From: Gammaproteobacteria bacterium
Lineage (GTDB): Bacteria > Pseudomonadota > Gammaproteobacteria > Pseudomonadales > Porticoccaceae
Reading direction: 5' to 3'
DNA length: 17,397 nt
NCBI GenBank assembly: GCA_006227015.1
Contig: SBGI01000241.1
Coordinates: 1-17,397, forward strand
A model generated the notes under the pieces. The model did no database searches. It was not told the DNA's origin and saw only the letters and a list, made by a program, of their open reading frames with translations. The translations under genes and the position numbers were made by a program. Positions 7,583 through 14,763 of this stretch are shown piece by piece. Position 1 is the first letter of the stretch. Each line of letters begins with the position of its first letter.

Positions 7583-9163
7583 TTACTTACCCATCAGGAT
7601 GCGCACCATATCATCCCATACCGCCAGCCACTTGGCGGTATCTTCCTTGCTGTGCTGTGGAGTGATCAGCAGCATGTTGAAATACGGCATGATCATGATG
7701 CCGCGATTCCAGGCGTAGGCGTGGCTGAACTCGAACAGACCGCCAAATCCGATGCCGACGGAAGCGGAGACCGGGTCGTAGCAGCGCTCAGGCATAAAGG
7801 TGTAGCTGATGCGGTTACCCATGGTTTCCACCATAAACGGCGCGTCGTACTTTTTAATTGACGCGTTCATGCCATCGACGATCTGCTGAACGTGCTCGCC
7901 GATTAGACCGTAGACCTCATCGGTTAAAACCTCTTCCAGCGTTACACGCAACGCTTTGGCGGAGACGGTGTTGCCAGACAGCAGGGTGCCCAGGCGACCA
8001 AAGGCCGCTTCGCCGAACAGGCCGGCCGCTTCAGTCTGGTGGAACACCTCTTTGGCGACATCTTCGGTCATGCCGAATACGCCGGTTGGTACACCACTGG
8101 CGATTGCCTTGCCGCAGGTCCAGAAATCGTAGTAGCCGTGCAGGCCTAGCTCGCCACAGGCGCCAGCCGGTCCCGCTGAGAGTGTGTGGGTTTCATCGTA
8201 AGCCAGCTTGGTGCCGTATTTCTGGCACAGAGCATAGGCCTTCTTGTTCCAGTCATCCTTCGGCCAGGACCAGCCGAAGTTGCTCATGATCGGTTCCATC
8301 ATGACGCAGGCGACCTGCTCGTCCTTCAGGACTGCTTCCAGCGACTCCAGGTCGTTGAAATTAAAGATTCGGGTCCGGTCGCCTACCTCTGGATACTGGT
8401 AGACGTTCATTTCGTGCACGCGGGTAATCACACCGACCTCAGGCATGATCTTCTGAGTTTCGTCCAGGTTGCCGTGGTAGGTGAAGTTGGGAATGGCGAT
8501 GATATTGCGACCGGTAACCTGGCGTGCAATGGCCAGTATGGCACGGTTAGCATCGGAGGCCGATAGATTGGCCATCCAGTGGGAGAGGCCAAACTTTTTC
8601 GCCATTAACTCGCAGCACACCACGCCATCTTCGTCACCAGACATGGTGTGAATGCCGTTCTCCAGCATCGCTTCAGCTGCGGCTTTGATCGCGGGATTGA
8701 GGTTGCCGTGGCCGTACATGTCGGGGGTGTCACCCAGACAAAAATCCAGGTACTCGTTGCCGTCGATATCCCAGTACTTGTTGCCAAAGGCGCGTTGGCA
8801 ATAGATGTTCTGCGGCATGTTGTTCCAGTCTTTCTGGTGGTTGCCCAATACGCCAAAGGGGGAGGACTTGCGTGCGCGTTCGGTCATCGCCTTGCTTTTG
8901 GGTTGCTTTGCCAGCCATTCGGCCAGTTCCTGCTCAGCCAGCTTCATGACCTCCTCACGTGGCATTACACCCGGCAGATTGGTGGGATAGCAGTCCTCGA
9001 TGGTGGCATCAGGTGAGTACTTCAATGCGGTTTCTGTCATGATGCTGCCCCCTGCACCGGCTGCAACACGCGCGGGAATGTCGGTGGCGGTTGTCATATG
9101 GCTATCGCTGTTAGCTTCAAGGGCTGTCGCAGTTGCGGGGATATCACTATTTTTGGTGGTCAT
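7583..9163 (-). CDS. Class III PLP-dependent aminotransferase (glutamate-1-semialdehyde aminomutase-like)
   Basis: This 526-residue fold-type I PLP enzyme probably moves an amino group between an amine or amino acid and an oxo acid. The PLP-binding aspartate is in AYDETHT (Asp323), and the Schiff-base lysine should be Lys352 in WTCGKAIASGVPTG. The N-terminal half has the class III patterns YWDIDGNEYLDF (130-141), a GHGNLNPAIK segment (151-160) and SDANRAILAIAR (203-214). DETHT instead of the common DEVQTG, and the overall pattern, place it nearer the aminomutase branch than ornithine or omega-amino acid transaminases. It is about 80-100 residues longer than usual, mostly from a low-complexity Ala/Thr/Ser-rich N-terminus (residues 1-45). 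A later start at Met42 is possible. ATG 9163 has GGAG eight bases upstream and is preferred. The AraC-type gene lies upstream on the same strand and is a plausible regulator. The substrate is unknown. Confidence 0.85.
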   Translation of the reverse strand: MTTKNSDIPATATALEANSDSHMTTATDIPARVAAGAGGSIMTETALKYSPDATIEDCYPTNLPGVMPREEVMKLAEQELAEWLAKQPKSKAMTERARKSSPFGVLGNHQKDWNNMPQNIYCQRAFGNKYWDIDGNEYLDFCLGDTPDMYGHGNLNPAIKAAAEAMLENGIHTMSGDEDGVVCCELMAKKFGLSHWMANLSASDANRAILAIARQVTGRNIIAIPNFTYHGNLDETQKIMPEVGVITRVHEMNVYQYPEVGDRTRIFNFNDLESLEAVLKDEQVACVMMEPIMSNFGWSWPKDDWNKKAYALCQKYGTKLAYDETHTLSAGPAGACGELGLHGYYDFWTCGKAIASGVPTGVFGMTEDVAKEVFHQTEAAGLFGEAAFGRLGTLLSGNTVSAKALRVTLEEVLTDEVYGLIGEHVQQIVDGMNASIKKYDAPFMVETMGNRISYTFMPERCYDPVSASVGIGFGGLFEFSHAYAWNRGIMIMPYFNMLLITPQHSKEDTAKWLAVWDDMVRILMGK

Positions 9164-9408
9164 AGGTTGGCTCCAGAATTACCTAATGATTATTTTTATG
9201 GACACTGGTTGCTCGCCGGAGTCGGTGGTTAAGGTGTCTGACCATGGCCGCGGGCATAAAAGACCCGCAAAGCCATTCAAACGAATAGCCGACTGAATAA
9301 GGGAGTCTGATTTAAAGGTAGCGCTGCACTATATCTGGGCACAGATCAATCGCGCCCAAGAAACAGGTTATTTGGCGTCAGAAAGAAATCAGGGAGGTTG
9401 GCAATCGA
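9164..9408 (-). promoter_or_regulatory. Intergenic region upstream of the aminotransferase gene (probable promoter)
   Basis: These 245 bases separate the AraC-type gene from the aminotransferase gene on the same strand, which is long enough for a separate promoter. I see a short hairpin, GCGGG-N9-CCCGC at 9250-9268, an AT-rich stretch near the start codon (CATAAAAATAATCATT on the minus strand) and the Shine-Dalgarno GGAG. No convincing -35/-10 pair or AraC-type direct repeat could be fixed by eye. Confidence 0.3.
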
Positions 9409-10443
9409 TTAGCGGTAATGGCTGGGCGGGTGGCCGGTCCAGCGCTTGAAAGCGCGGCGGAAGTTGCTGCTGTCACTGAAGCCAGCCAGCTGGCTGATAT
9501 CATCGAGGGATAAATTGGTGTTTTCCAGATACTCGATAGAGAGGGTGGCGCGCACATCGTCGAGGATCTGTTGATAGGTGAGCCCCTTGTGTAAAAGGTG
9601 GCGGCGCATGGAGCTGGCGCTGGTATTCAGTTGTTCTGCGACTGACTCCATGTTGGGAAACCGACCGGGGTTGCGTAAAAGGATGCGGCGGATATTACGC
9701 ACCAGATCGGTACTATGTCCCTGTTCTGCGGCCTGGCTTTCCAAAAAACGCTGGCATTGCTGCGCAGTCACGGGATCGGCCTGGAGGAGAGGGCGATTGA
9801 GGTCGTTGGCCGAGAAAACCATATCGTTGCTGGCGCAGTCGAAGTGGATGGGGCAGGGAAAAAGCTCTTCGTACAGCTGGGCATATTCCGGACGTGTATA
9901 GGCCAGCCGTATCTCTTTCAGGTTCAATGGGCTTTCGAGCCAAGAGCTGAACACCAGATAGATGCTGGCAAGAGCATCCTCGACTACGAAGTGAAGCAGT
10001 TTGCCGATCGGATATGGGGGAAAGCAGCGCAGTACGATATCTTCACCGTCAAGAATGAAGTCCAGGTCAACCAGTGCTTCCGAGGTTTGGTAATACTGCT
10101 TACCTACGTCTATTGCATCCCCCAATGTGGCACAGCTGGCCATGGTGAAGCCGAGTATCCCCCAGCTGCTGGTTTTTTCCCGCTGGCCGACCATCAGTCC
10201 CAGTCCAGTCTGGGTGCTGAGCCTGATTGCGTTATCAACCATCTGTAAGGCTTGCTGATAGCGTATATAGCAACTGTGCTGGCGCAGATCGTCAGTACGC
10301 AGACCCGTACCTTCCAGAACGTCCTTTTCCCTGATCCCTTCTTCGTTTAACAGATCCAATAAAATGACCGAAATGTGGGTCGGAAGGACATGATCATCCA
10401 GGCGGCCGGTGGGGGATGAATTTTGCAAGCTCTGCTCCAACAC
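9409..10443 (-). CDS. AraC-family transcriptional regulator (OruR/ArgR-like architecture)
   Basis: This protein of up to 344 residues has an N-terminal arabinose-binding-like effector domain of the PF12625 type (about 25-210) and a C-terminal AraC double helix-turn-helix (about 250-344). The first HTH is near MESVAEQLNTSASSMRRHL. The second is SLDDISQLAGFSDSSNFRRAFKRWTGHPPSHYR, an excellent match to the AraC signature. No ATG is available: a TAG codon stands four codons before GTG 10443, so translation starts at that GTG or just after. GGAG in codons 3-4 lies six bases before a TTG at codon 6 (10428), which could be the true start. It is divergent from the acyl-CoA dehydrogenase operon and upstream of the aminotransferase gene on the same strand, so either may be its target. 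Confidence 0.9.
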   Translation of the reverse strand: MLEQSLQNSSPTGRLDDHVLPTHISVILLDLLNEEGIREKDVLEGTGLRTDDLRQHSCYIRYQQALQMVDNAIRLSTQTGLGLMVGQREKTSSWGILGFTMASCATLGDAIDVGKQYYQTSEALVDLDFILDGEDIVLRCFPPYPIGKLLHFVVEDALASIYLVFSSWLESPLNLKEIRLAYTRPEYAQLYEELFPCPIHFDCASNDMVFSANDLNRPLLQADPVTAQQCQRFLESQAAEQGHSTDLVRNIRRILLRNPGRFPNMESVAEQLNTSASSMRRHLLHKGLTYQQILDDVRATLSIEYLENTNLSLDDISQLAGFSDSSNFRRAFKRWTGHPPSHYR

Positions 10444-10522
10444 TCGTACTGACTAGCTTTATATATAACAACTCTATCTCGGTACGTCTTCCTCATTCTG
10501 TATTGAGGGTAGTGTGGCATGC

Positions 10523-10582
10523 AAAGTCATCCCTCATTCATCCCTTAGGCCGATGTCGGCAATTGCGTCCTGTTCCGATACT
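10523..10582 (+). promoter_or_regulatory. Regulated promoter of the acyl-CoA dehydrogenase operon (first copy of the TCATCC element)
   Basis: The 33-nt element at 10523-10555 consists of AAAGTCATCCCT, TTCATCC, TTAGG and CGATG blocks separated by one or two bases. It holds two TCATCC boxes (10527-10532 and 10538-10543), one helical turn apart. GATACT (10577-10582) follows, a -10-like hexamer 54 bases after the element start. No good -35 hexamer is seen, as expected for an activator-dependent promoter. A near copy with the same -10 distance exists at 16016-16075. On the minus strand the boxes read GGATGA, the core of the MalT box. The predicted transcript start is about 10589, giving a leader of about 40 bases. 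The remainder of this 187-base divergent gap must also hold the AraC-type gene's promoter, perhaps around TATATA near 10461. Confidence 0.7.
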
Positions 10583-10630
10583 GATTGCATCTAATAAATC
10601 CAAAGAAGCAACCAGTGTAGGGAGCCGAAC

Positions 10631-11878
10631 ATGTCCGAAAGCAGCAACTCACCAAAAGTAATTTTGCCACCTACCGGTGCTGAGATCGGCTTGGATGAGA
10701 TGGAGCAGTCCATTCAAGATAACGTCCGTCGATTTGCGCTGGAGGTGATGCGTCCGGCGGGTATTCAGCTAGACGAAATGTCACCGGAAGAGGTCATTGC
10801 TGAAGACTCTCCTTACTGGCAGGTGCTGGGGCAGTTTGCCGAACTGGGGCTGACCCCAAGCGTTTTGTCAGAGATGTCGCGCGAAGAGCAGGGTCGCCTG
10901 ATTCCGATCGTTTACGAAGAGCTGGGTTACGGTGATTCCGGGCTGGCGATCACGTTGGCCGCAGGCTCTCTGGCATCCCTGATGGCACATCATTATCAGA
11001 ACCAGAAAATGATCGAGCTGACCGAGGGTAAGCTGGGCTGTTGGGCTATCACTGAACCGGATCATGGCTCCGATATTCTCGACTACAACCGTCAGAACGC
11101 GCACCCGGGCTGTGAGTACGGTCGCCCTAACTGCGTTGTCACCATCGACGGTGATGAGCTTGTGATTAACGGCCAGAAATCTGCCTGGGTATCCAACGGT
11201 GTTACCGCACAGGTCGCGGTTTTGTTTGCTGCATGTGATGCAGGGAGCGGTGTTGATACCCGCAACGGCGCTGTTGTGGTGGTGCCACTGGATGCACCTG
11301 GGGTAACCCGGGGTAAGTCGCTGGACAAGGTCGGCCAGCGTGCACTGAACCAGGGTGAGGTGTATTTCGACAACGTACGTATCTCCAAGGACCACCTGCT
11401 GGTGGGGCCTGAAGGTTATGAAACCGGTACGTACGCGATCCTTGCAGAAGCCAACATGGTGATGGGGGCGATCTTTACCGGTCAGGCGCGTGCAGCATAC
11501 GAGTTGGCAGTGCAATACACCAACGAACGTAAAGTGGGTGGCACGCTGTTGAAAAATCACCAGTACACCAAACACCGCGTATTCGAAATGTTCCGTCAGG
11601 TGGAAGCATCCCGCGCCCTTAACCGACGGGCCTATACCTACAACTTCAACGCACCGGTTCCGGCCATTCAGGTTTCCATCGCATCCAAGGTGACTGCTAC
11701 ACAAACGGCACTGGATGTTTGCAACGAAGCGTTGCAGATATTCGGCGGTAACGGCCTGACCAAGGAGTACCCGCTCGAAAAAATGTGGCGTGATGCCCGG
11801 GCTTCACTGATTGAAGACGGCTGCAACGAAGTGCTGGGCATGAAAGCTGGCGGTTACCTGACCAATATTGAGGCATAA
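10631..11878 (+). CDS. Acyl-CoA dehydrogenase family protein
   Basis: This 415-residue flavoenzyme should oxidise an acyl-CoA to the 2,3-enoyl-CoA and pass electrons to ETF. The all-alpha N-domain covers about 20-135. The beta-domain signature CWAITEPDHGSD is at 137-148, and the C-terminal domain carries the second signature QIFGGNGLTKEYPLEKMWRDAR at 369-390. A short insertion (about residues 151-168) follows the first signature. In the position of the usual catalytic glutamate (the YEGT motif of medium-chain enzymes) the sequence reads IEDGC, so the canonical residue appears to be Asp396 with Glu395 just before it. GGAG at 10621-10624 is six bases before ATG 10631. It is the first gene of a four-gene operon; only two bases separate it from the thiolase gene. 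The acyl substrate is unknown. Confidence 0.92.
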   Translation: MSESSNSPKVILPPTGAEIGLDEMEQSIQDNVRRFALEVMRPAGIQLDEMSPEEVIAEDSPYWQVLGQFAELGLTPSVLSEMSREEQGRLIPIVYEELGYGDSGLAITLAAGSLASLMAHHYQNQKMIELTEGKLGCWAITEPDHGSDILDYNRQNAHPGCEYGRPNCVVTIDGDELVINGQKSAWVSNGVTAQVAVLFAACDAGSGVDTRNGAVVVVPLDAPGVTRGKSLDKVGQRALNQGEVYFDNVRISKDHLLVGPEGYETGTYAILAEANMVMGAIFTGQARAAYELAVQYTNERKVGGTLLKNHQYTKHRVFEMFRQVEASRALNRRAYTYNFNAPVPAIQVSIASKVTATQTALDVCNEALQIFGGNGLTKEYPLEKMWRDARASLIEDGCNEVLGMKAGGYLTNIEA

Positions 11879-11880
11879 AA

Positions 11881-13113
11881 ATGAAACAGAATGCATACAT
11901 TGCCGGTATCGGGATGACCCGGTTCGGCAAGCACATGGATCGTGGCCTGAAGAGCCTCGCGGGTGAGGCTGTGATGGCTGCATTGCAAGACGCCGGTATC
12001 GATAAGGCGCAGTTGGATGCCGCATATGTCGGTAATGCGGCGGCAGGGACAATCACCGGACAGGTGTGTATTCCCGGTCAGTCGGTGTTGCGTGAGCTGG
12101 GGATAGGAAAAATTCCTGTCGTGAATATGGAAAATGCCTGTGCCTCGTCATCCTCAGCGTTTGTTCAGGCTTGTTCGATGGTGACGGCCGGACTGCACGA
12201 CGTGGTGTTGGTCGTTGGTATGGAGAAGCTCTACCACGAAGATAAGGAGCGCATCTTTTCGGTTTTTGGTGGTTGTATCGATACCGAAAACGAGGCGGGA
12301 GTGATCGCGCAGCTGGCGGAAAATGCCAAGCGTCACGGTGCCCAGGTAGATCTGAGTGACGCGGGCGGCAAGCGCTCTGTATTCATGGATATCTACGCCA
12401 CCATGGCGCGGGATTACATGGACATCAGCGGCGCCACGATTGAGCACTTTGCTCAGGTGTCGGTGAAAAACTCCCGTCACGGCAGCCTCAACCCGAACGC
12501 CCAGTTTCGCCAGGAGCTGACGTTGGAGGAGGTGCTCAACGCACCGCAGATCGCTGATCCTCTGACCCTGCCGATGTGTTCACCGATTGGTGATGGTGCC
12601 GCGGCTGTTGTGCTGGTAAGCCCGAAAAAAGCCCGCGAACTGGGGCAGGCGCGCTGTGTGAAAGTGTCCTCAGCGTTGATTGCCAGTGGTTGGGACTACC
12701 AGGAGGGTGATGAAACTGTAGCTGAGTTCGCCTCCAGACAGGCGTATGAAACCGCAGGTGTGGGGCCGCAGGATCTGGATTGCATTGAGCTGCATGATGC
12801 CGCGGTGCCGGCCGAGCTGATGTATTACGAGTATCTCGGTCTGTGTGGCAAAGGGGAAGGCCCCGGGCTGTTGATGGCGGGTGAAACTGCACTGGGTGGC
12901 CGTATTCCGGTGAACACGTCAGGAGGTCTGGTACGTAAAGGGCATCCGATTGGTGCCACTGGTGTTGCGCAGATTGTAGAGCTGACCGAGCAGCTGCGTG
13001 GTGAAGCCGGAGGACGTCAGGTTGAAGGCGCCCGTATCGGACTTGCAGAAAACGGGGGCGGTTATATCGGTAGCGATGCCGCTGCCATGACCATGACCAT
13101 CCTTTCTAAGTGA
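11881..13113 (+). CDS. Thiolase family protein, SCP2-thiolase type
   Basis: This 410-residue protein has the thiolase fold and most resembles the SCP2/SCP-x group, which cleaves 3-oxoacyl-CoAs, often branched or sterol side-chain ones. The nucleophile is Cys87 in ENACASSSSAF. The SCP2-type His motif is ELHDAAV (His305), and GGLVRKGHPIGATG supplies His355. The second catalytic cysteine seems to be missing: the HDCF position reads HDAA, and the C-terminal CxGGG position reads ENGGG (390-394). Proteins of this kind are often annotated as acetyl-CoA acetyltransferases. They may act as thiolases using other acid/base residues, or with a partner protein as carbon-carbon lyases. The gene begins two bases after the acyl-CoA dehydrogenase stop and precedes the ligase gene by ten bases. 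Confidence 0.88.
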   Translation: MKQNAYIAGIGMTRFGKHMDRGLKSLAGEAVMAALQDAGIDKAQLDAAYVGNAAAGTITGQVCIPGQSVLRELGIGKIPVVNMENACASSSSAFVQACSMVTAGLHDVVLVVGMEKLYHEDKERIFSVFGGCIDTENEAGVIAQLAENAKRHGAQVDLSDAGGKRSVFMDIYATMARDYMDISGATIEHFAQVSVKNSRHGSLNPNAQFRQELTLEEVLNAPQIADPLTLPMCSPIGDGAAAVVLVSPKKARELGQARCVKVSSALIASGWDYQEGDETVAEFASRQAYETAGVGPQDLDCIELHDAAVPAELMYYEYLGLCGKGEGPGLLMAGETALGGRIPVNTSGGLVRKGHPIGATGVAQIVELTEQLRGEAGGRQVEGARIGLAENGGGYIGSDAAAMTMTILSK

Positions 13114-13123
13114 GGCAGATCTA

Positions 13124-14761
13124 ATGGCTGAACGAGATTTAATGATTCTTGCCAATATCATCCTGGACAAGGTTGAGACATCCCCTGATCTGGATGTGCT
13201 GACGTTTGTGAATGTTGAGCAAGATGGCAGTTTAACCGATGAAATTCGTACCTATCGTCAGTTGTGGCAGAACGGCTGCCGCATAGCTGAGGCGCTGGAA
13301 GAGGAGGGGATGGTAAAGGGTGACTCCTTTGGCCTCCTGATGCAGAACCATCCGGAGTTTGTTGATGTGATGGTGGGCTCCTCTATTGAAGGCAGTGTTT
13401 TCGTTCCCATCGACCCGCGTACCAAGGGTCAGAAGCTGCAATATATGCTCAGTTTTGCCGAGTGTCGTGGCGTGGTTGTAGCTGATTATGCACTGGCCAA
13501 CCTGATGGAGGTTCTCGATCAGCTGCCGCAGTTACAGTGGGTGTGGGTGCTTGAAACCGGCCTGAACGCAGAACGTCCGACTAAAGGTTTGCGGGTAAGG
13601 GAGTTGGCGGCGATTCTGGACCGTAACTACATGGAACGCCCGGTCAAGGTGACCGATGCCGCTGCACCGATGCAGTACCTATACACATCCGGAACCACCG
13701 GGGATCCGAAGGCGATTCTAGGACCTTATGCGCGCTTTGGATCAATTGCAGCGCTGGGGCCGGTAGTTGGTTTGCAGGAGGGTGACCGCCCCTATACCGG
13801 TCTGTCGCTGACCCATGCCAACGCTCAGCTCATCACGCTTGGAAACTGCCTGCGTCAGGGCTTGCGTGGTGTGATCAGCCGTAAATTCACCAAATCCCGT
13901 CTATGGGATATTACCCGCAAATACGGCTGCACCATGTTCAACCTGCTCGGTGGCATGACCACGGCTGTATTCGCCGATCCGCTTAAGCCGGATGACGCGG
14001 ATAATCCGGTGCGTTATGTCTTCAGCGCCGGCATGCCGAAAGCGATTTGGGAGGATTTTGCCAAGCGCTTCAATGTGGATATCTACGAGTTCTACGGTGC
14101 AGCTGAAGGCGGCTTGACCCTGAACCCGCCGGGTCATGGTGGCCCTGTTGGCAGTATCGGTAAGGCACCGCCGTCCATGATCTGTACGATCCGTGATGAG
14201 GATGACAACGAATGTGCGGCAGGTGAAGCGGGGGAGATCTGCTTCCAGAATGCGGATGGTTCTGTGCCGGTTGTCAGCTACCACAAAAATCCCGAGGCCT
14301 CTGCTAAGAAGACCGCAGATGGTTGGTTGCGTATGGGTGACATTGGGCACATGGATGAGGATGGCTGGGTGTTCTTCCACTATCGCAAAGGTGGTGGCAT
14401 CCGCGTCAATGGCGACTTCATTAACCCGGCGTTTGTTGAAAAAGAGATCGCCTCACACCCTCACATTGATGACGTCTTTGTTTATGGCGTGCCGGCTGCA
14501 TCGGGCGTGCCTGGTGAGAAAGACGTGGTTGCCGCTGTGGTGGCTAAGGACAAAGCCAATTTCGATCCCAATGTGCTGTTTTTCCACTGTCGTGCACACC
14601 TTGAATCCAACTTTGTTCCCAAATACCTGCAGTTGATGGATGAGATTCCTAAAACTGCGTCAGAAAAACCCCAAGAACGGTTTTGTCTCGAAGCGTTTGA
14701 ATCGCAACCCGAGTGCGTTTTTGCAGAGACCGATGTTACGAGCTTCATCAGAGGAGAATAA
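13124..14761 (+). CDS. AMP-forming acyl-CoA synthetase/ligase (ANL superfamily, CaiC-like)
   Basis: This 545-residue enzyme should activate a carboxylic acid to its CoA thioester with ATP, probably feeding the pathway encoded by this operon. The ANL motifs appear in order: YTSGTTGDPK (187-196, P-loop), EFYGAAEGG (322-330), GWLRMGDIGHMDEDGW (400-415, with the ribose-binding Asp406), YRKGGGIRVNG hinge region (420-430) and the C-terminal PKTASEKPQERF with catalytic Lys515. In that last motif Glu514 stands where glycine is usual. Length is normal for the family. ATG 13124 has GAGG eight bases upstream, overlapping the thiolase stop; Met7 is a weaker alternative. The overall pattern resembles crotonobetaine/carnitine-CoA ligases, but the acid cannot be named from sequence. 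Confidence 0.92.
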   Translation: MAERDLMILANIILDKVETSPDLDVLTFVNVEQDGSLTDEIRTYRQLWQNGCRIAEALEEEGMVKGDSFGLLMQNHPEFVDVMVGSSIEGSVFVPIDPRTKGQKLQYMLSFAECRGVVVADYALANLMEVLDQLPQLQWVWVLETGLNAERPTKGLRVRELAAILDRNYMERPVKVTDAAAPMQYLYTSGTTGDPKAILGPYARFGSIAALGPVVGLQEGDRPYTGLSLTHANAQLITLGNCLRQGLRGVISRKFTKSRLWDITRKYGCTMFNLLGGMTTAVFADPLKPDDADNPVRYVFSAGMPKAIWEDFAKRFNVDIYEFYGAAEGGLTLNPPGHGGPVGSIGKAPPSMICTIRDEDDNECAAGEAGEICFQNADGSVPVVSYHKNPEASAKKTADGWLRMGDIGHMDEDGWVFFHYRKGGGIRVNGDFINPAFVEKEIASHPHIDDVFVYGVPAASGVPGEKDVVAAVVAKDKANFDPNVLFFHCRAHLESNFVPKYLQLMDEIPKTASEKPQERFCLEAFESQPECVFAETDVTSFIRGE

Positions 14762-14763
14762 TA

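Noticed and set aside
8186..8289. Further TCATCC boxes inside the aminotransferase gene and elsewhere in coding sequence
   Set aside because: Single TCATCC hexamers occur by chance in several genes. Only the two intergenic sites have paired boxes with the TTAGG and CGATG blocks and a spaced -10.
9250..9268. Hairpin GCGGG-N9-CCCGC as a terminator of the AraC-type gene
   Set aside because: The T residues lie in the loop, not after the stem, on either strand, so it is not a convincing intrinsic terminator.
9715..10248. Plus-strand open frame opposite the AraC-type gene
   Set aside because: The minus strand encodes a complete AraC regulator; the opposite frame shows no family features.
10868..11704. 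Long minus-strand open frame (278 codons) opposite the acyl-CoA dehydrogenase gene
   Set aside because: The plus strand has a clear, motif-complete enzyme. The antisense frame is His/Cys-rich with no recognisable domain, a typical shadow frame.
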